From the NCBI GenBank assembly GCA_937862675.1, contig CALMEC010000273.1, forward strand, positions 1 to 6,274: DNA of 6,274 nucleotides. Reading direction: 5' to 3'. The position numbers and the translations under genes were made by a program. Below the pieces are notes generated by a model. The model ran no database searches and was not told the origin of the DNA. It saw only the letters and a program-made list of their open reading frames with translations. Source of the DNA: an uncultured Actinomycetes bacterium. Lineage in GTDB: Bacteria > Actinomycetota > Thermoleophilia > Miltoncostaeales > Miltoncostaeaceae. Below, in pieces: positions 4,446 to 6,274 of the stretch (the stretch's first letter is position 1; each line of letters begins with the position of its first letter).

Positions 4446-6274
4446 ATGTCGTCACTCGCCGACCATCCCGTGGCCGTCACGGTCATGGAGTCGCTCGCCG
4501 GGCCGGGAGCGCGCCTGCGACCGGATCAGGTCACCGCCGTCGAACACCTGGTCGGGACGCCCGACGGCGCCGGCGCGCGGGTCCTGGTCGTCCAGCGCAC
4601 CGGGTGGGGCAAGTCGGCCGTCTACTGGGCCGCGACGGCACTGCGCCGGCGAGCGGGTGCGGGCCCCACCCTCGTCGTGAGCCCGCTCCTGTCCCTCATG
4701 CGCGACCAGGTGGCCGCCGCCCATCGCGCCGGACTGCGGGCGGCGACGATCAACTCCGGCAACATCGGGGATTGGACGGCCATCGAGGACGCGCTGAAGG
4801 TGGGCGACGTCGACGTCGTCCTGGTCTCGCCGGAGCGCCTGGCGAATCCCGGATTCGGAGCCCGTGTCCTCGATGCCGTCGCCGGCGACCTGGGGCTCCT
4901 GGTGATCGACGAGGCCCATGCGATCTCCGACTGGGGACACGACTTCCGCCCCGACTACCGGCGGGTCGCGGAGATCCTGCAGCGCATGAACCCCGCGACG
5001 CCCGTCCTCGCGACGACGGCCACCGCGAACGCACGCGTCACCGACGACGTCGCCGCCCAGCTCGGGGACCAGACGCTGATCCTGCGCGGGCCGCTCGCCC
5101 GGGCCAGCCTGCAGCTGTCGGTGATCAGCGCACTCTCTCCCCTCCAGCGCTACGCGTGGGTGGTCGACCACCTCCCGCGGCTGCCCGGCTCCGGCATCGT
5201 CTACGCGCTGACGGTGGACGACGTGGAGCGGATCGTGAGCGCCGTGCGCACGGTGCACGGCGACGCTGTGGCCGTCGACGGGTACCACGGCCAGCTCGAC
5301 ACGACCACGCGCGAGCGCCGGGAGGACGAGCTGCGCGCCAACCGGCTGAAGGCGCTCGTGGCGACGTCGGCGCTCGGCATGGGCTACGACAAGCCGGATC
5401 TCGGTTTCGTGGTGCACGTCGGGGGCCCGCCGACGCCGGTGGCCTACTACCAGCAGATCGGACGTGCGGGACGCAGCATCGACCATGCATCGGTCGTGCT
5501 CCTGCCGTCGCCGGAGGACGGACGCATCTGGGACTGGTACGCCACGTCCAGCATCCCCGATCCCGCGGAGATGTCGCGGCTGCTGACCGCACTGGCACGT
5601 TCCGGGGAGCCGATGAGCGTCCCGGCCCTGGAGGCGGAGACGGGGATCCGCCGCACCCGGGTGGAGTTGATGGTGAAGCAGCTGGCCGTCGACGGAGCCG
5701 TGAAGCGCACCACGACGGGCTGGACCACGACCGGCGATCCGTGGCACTACGACGAGGACCACTACGCGTCCGTCGTCGCCACCCGCCGTCGCGAGGCCGA
5801 CATCATGCGCACGTACAGCCACGGCACCCGCTGCCTGATGCAGCTCCTGCAGGAGTCGCTGGACGATCCCAGCGCCGCCCCCTGCGGCCGATGCTCCGTC
5901 TGCCTGAACGTTCTGCCGCCGCCGCTCGACGAGGAGCCCCGGGTGGAGACGGCCCGTCAGATCGCCACCGGGCTGCGTGCCCGTGCCCATCTGCTCGAGC
6001 CCCGCCAGATGTGGCCGGGCGGTGCGTTCGGCTCGCGCGGGCGGATCCCGAAGGACCGCATGTCGGACGCCGGCCGGGTTCTGGTCCATGCGGACGCCCC
6101 CGAGTGGACCGAGACGCTCTCCGCGGCCGGACGGGGGGACGACGCGGCGACGGCCGAGGTGTCGGCGGCCGCGGTGTCCGCCCGCGCGGCATGGAGCCGG
6201 AGCTGGAGCGCACGCCCCGATATCGTCGTCACGCTCACCGCCGACGGGGCGCTCGGGGCGGTCGCCGGGGCGGG
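4446..6274 (+). CDS. RecQ-family ATP-dependent DNA helicase with C-terminal extension (cut by right edge)
   Basis: The frame is open from ATG 4446 to the window end: 609 codons, no stop. All RecQ helicase motifs are present: motif 0 LRPDQ (24-28), Walker A RTGWGKS (51-57), motif Ia SPLLSLMRDQ (79-88), DEAH box (155-158) followed by the RecQ aromatic-rich loop ISDWGHDFRPDYR (160-172), motif III TTATAN (190-195), motif IV GIVYALT (250-256), motif V ATSALGMGYDKPD (306-318) and motif VI QQIGRAGR (336-343). The zinc site C463-x16-C480-x2-C483-x2-C486 has the same spacing as E. coli RecQ. It should unwind DNA 3'-5' in recombination and repair. The Walker A Trp (GWGKS rather than GGGKS) and the segment after residue 510 (LEPRQMWPGG, GRIPKDRMSDAGRVL) match an actinobacterial RecQ-like subfamily that, from memory, ends in a phosphoribosyltransferase-like domain; that part lies outside. 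There is no HRDC domain in the visible part. It is probably not co-regulated with tetR. Confidence 0.93.
   Translation, partial: MSSLADHPVAVTVMESLAGPGARLRPDQVTAVEHLVGTPDGAGARVLVVQRTGWGKSAVYWAATALRRRAGAGPTLVVSPLLSLMRDQVAAAHRAGLRAATINSGNIGDWTAIEDALKVGDVDVVLVSPERLANPGFGARVLDAVAGDLGLLVIDEAHAISDWGHDFRPDYRRVAEILQRMNPATPVLATTATANARVTDDVAAQLGDQTLILRGPLARASLQLSVISALSPLQRYAWVVDHLPRLPGSGIVYALTVDDVERIVSAVRTVHGDAVAVDGYHGQLDTTTRERREDELRANRLKALVATSALGMGYDKPDLGFVVHVGGPPTPVAYYQQIGRAGRSIDHASVVLLPSPEDGRIWDWYATSSIPDPAEMSRLLTALARSGEPMSVPALEAETGIRRTRVELMVKQLAVDGAVKRTTTGWTTTGDPWHYDEDHYASVVATRRREADIMRTYSHGTRCLMQLLQESLDDPSAAPCGRCSVCLNVLPPPLDEEPRVETARQIATGLRARAHLLEPRQMWPGGAFGSRGRIPKDRMSDAGRVLVHADAPEWTETLSAAGRGDDAATAEVSAAAVSARAAWSRSWSARPDIVVTLTADGALGAVAGA

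Noticed and set aside
4452..6089. 545-codon open frame on the minus strand opposite the helicase gene
   Set aside because: Its product is rich in Arg, His, Gly and Asp with no recognisable domain. It is the antisense shadow expected in high-GC DNA, while the opposite strand carries a full set of RecQ motifs.

Overview
This is a 6.3 kb piece of chromosome from a high-GC actinobacterium. GC is very high, GTG and TTG starts occur, promoters use TAnnnT -10 boxes, and the RecQ-like helicase belongs to a lineage I know from actinobacteria. The family Microbacteriaceae would fit, but that is an inference. I see no mobile element, CRISPR array, tRNA or rRNA.

Layout, left to right. (1) 1-310, minus strand: the N-terminus of a secreted delta-60-repeat protein that runs off the left edge. 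(2) 311-654: an intergenic region holding several inverted repeats and no gene. (3) 620-1867, plus strand: a complete manganese-control unit. It consists of a probable promoter, a yybP-ykoY (Mn2+) riboswitch, a hairpin that buries the ribosome binding site, a TerC-family membrane protein starting at TTG, and an 18-bp perfect stem-loop terminator. (4) 2077-3642, minus strand: an LmrB/EmrB-type DHA2 drug efflux transporter, convergent with terC. (5) 3741-4352, plus strand: a TetR regulator divergent from the transporter. The roughly 100 bp between them hold two overlapping promoters and a 14-bp operator-like palindrome. (6) 4446-6274, plus strand: a RecQ-family helicase with a complete zinc-binding site and the beginning of a C-terminal extension, cut by the right edge.

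Two regulatory units stand out. In the terC leader, the 3' strand of riboswitch helix P1 (CCTCC, 766-770) is also the outer end of an 11-bp stem that covers the Shine-Dalgarno AGGAGG (788-793). The two pairings exclude each other, so Mn2+ binding should release the ribosome binding site and raise synthesis of the exporter. In the efflux unit, the palindrome AGTTGC-AC-GCAACT fills most of the spacer of the transporter promoter and touches the -35 box of the tetR promoter. This predicts repression of the pump and autoregulation of the regulator.

The helicase and the secreted protein have no evident functional link to their neighbours.
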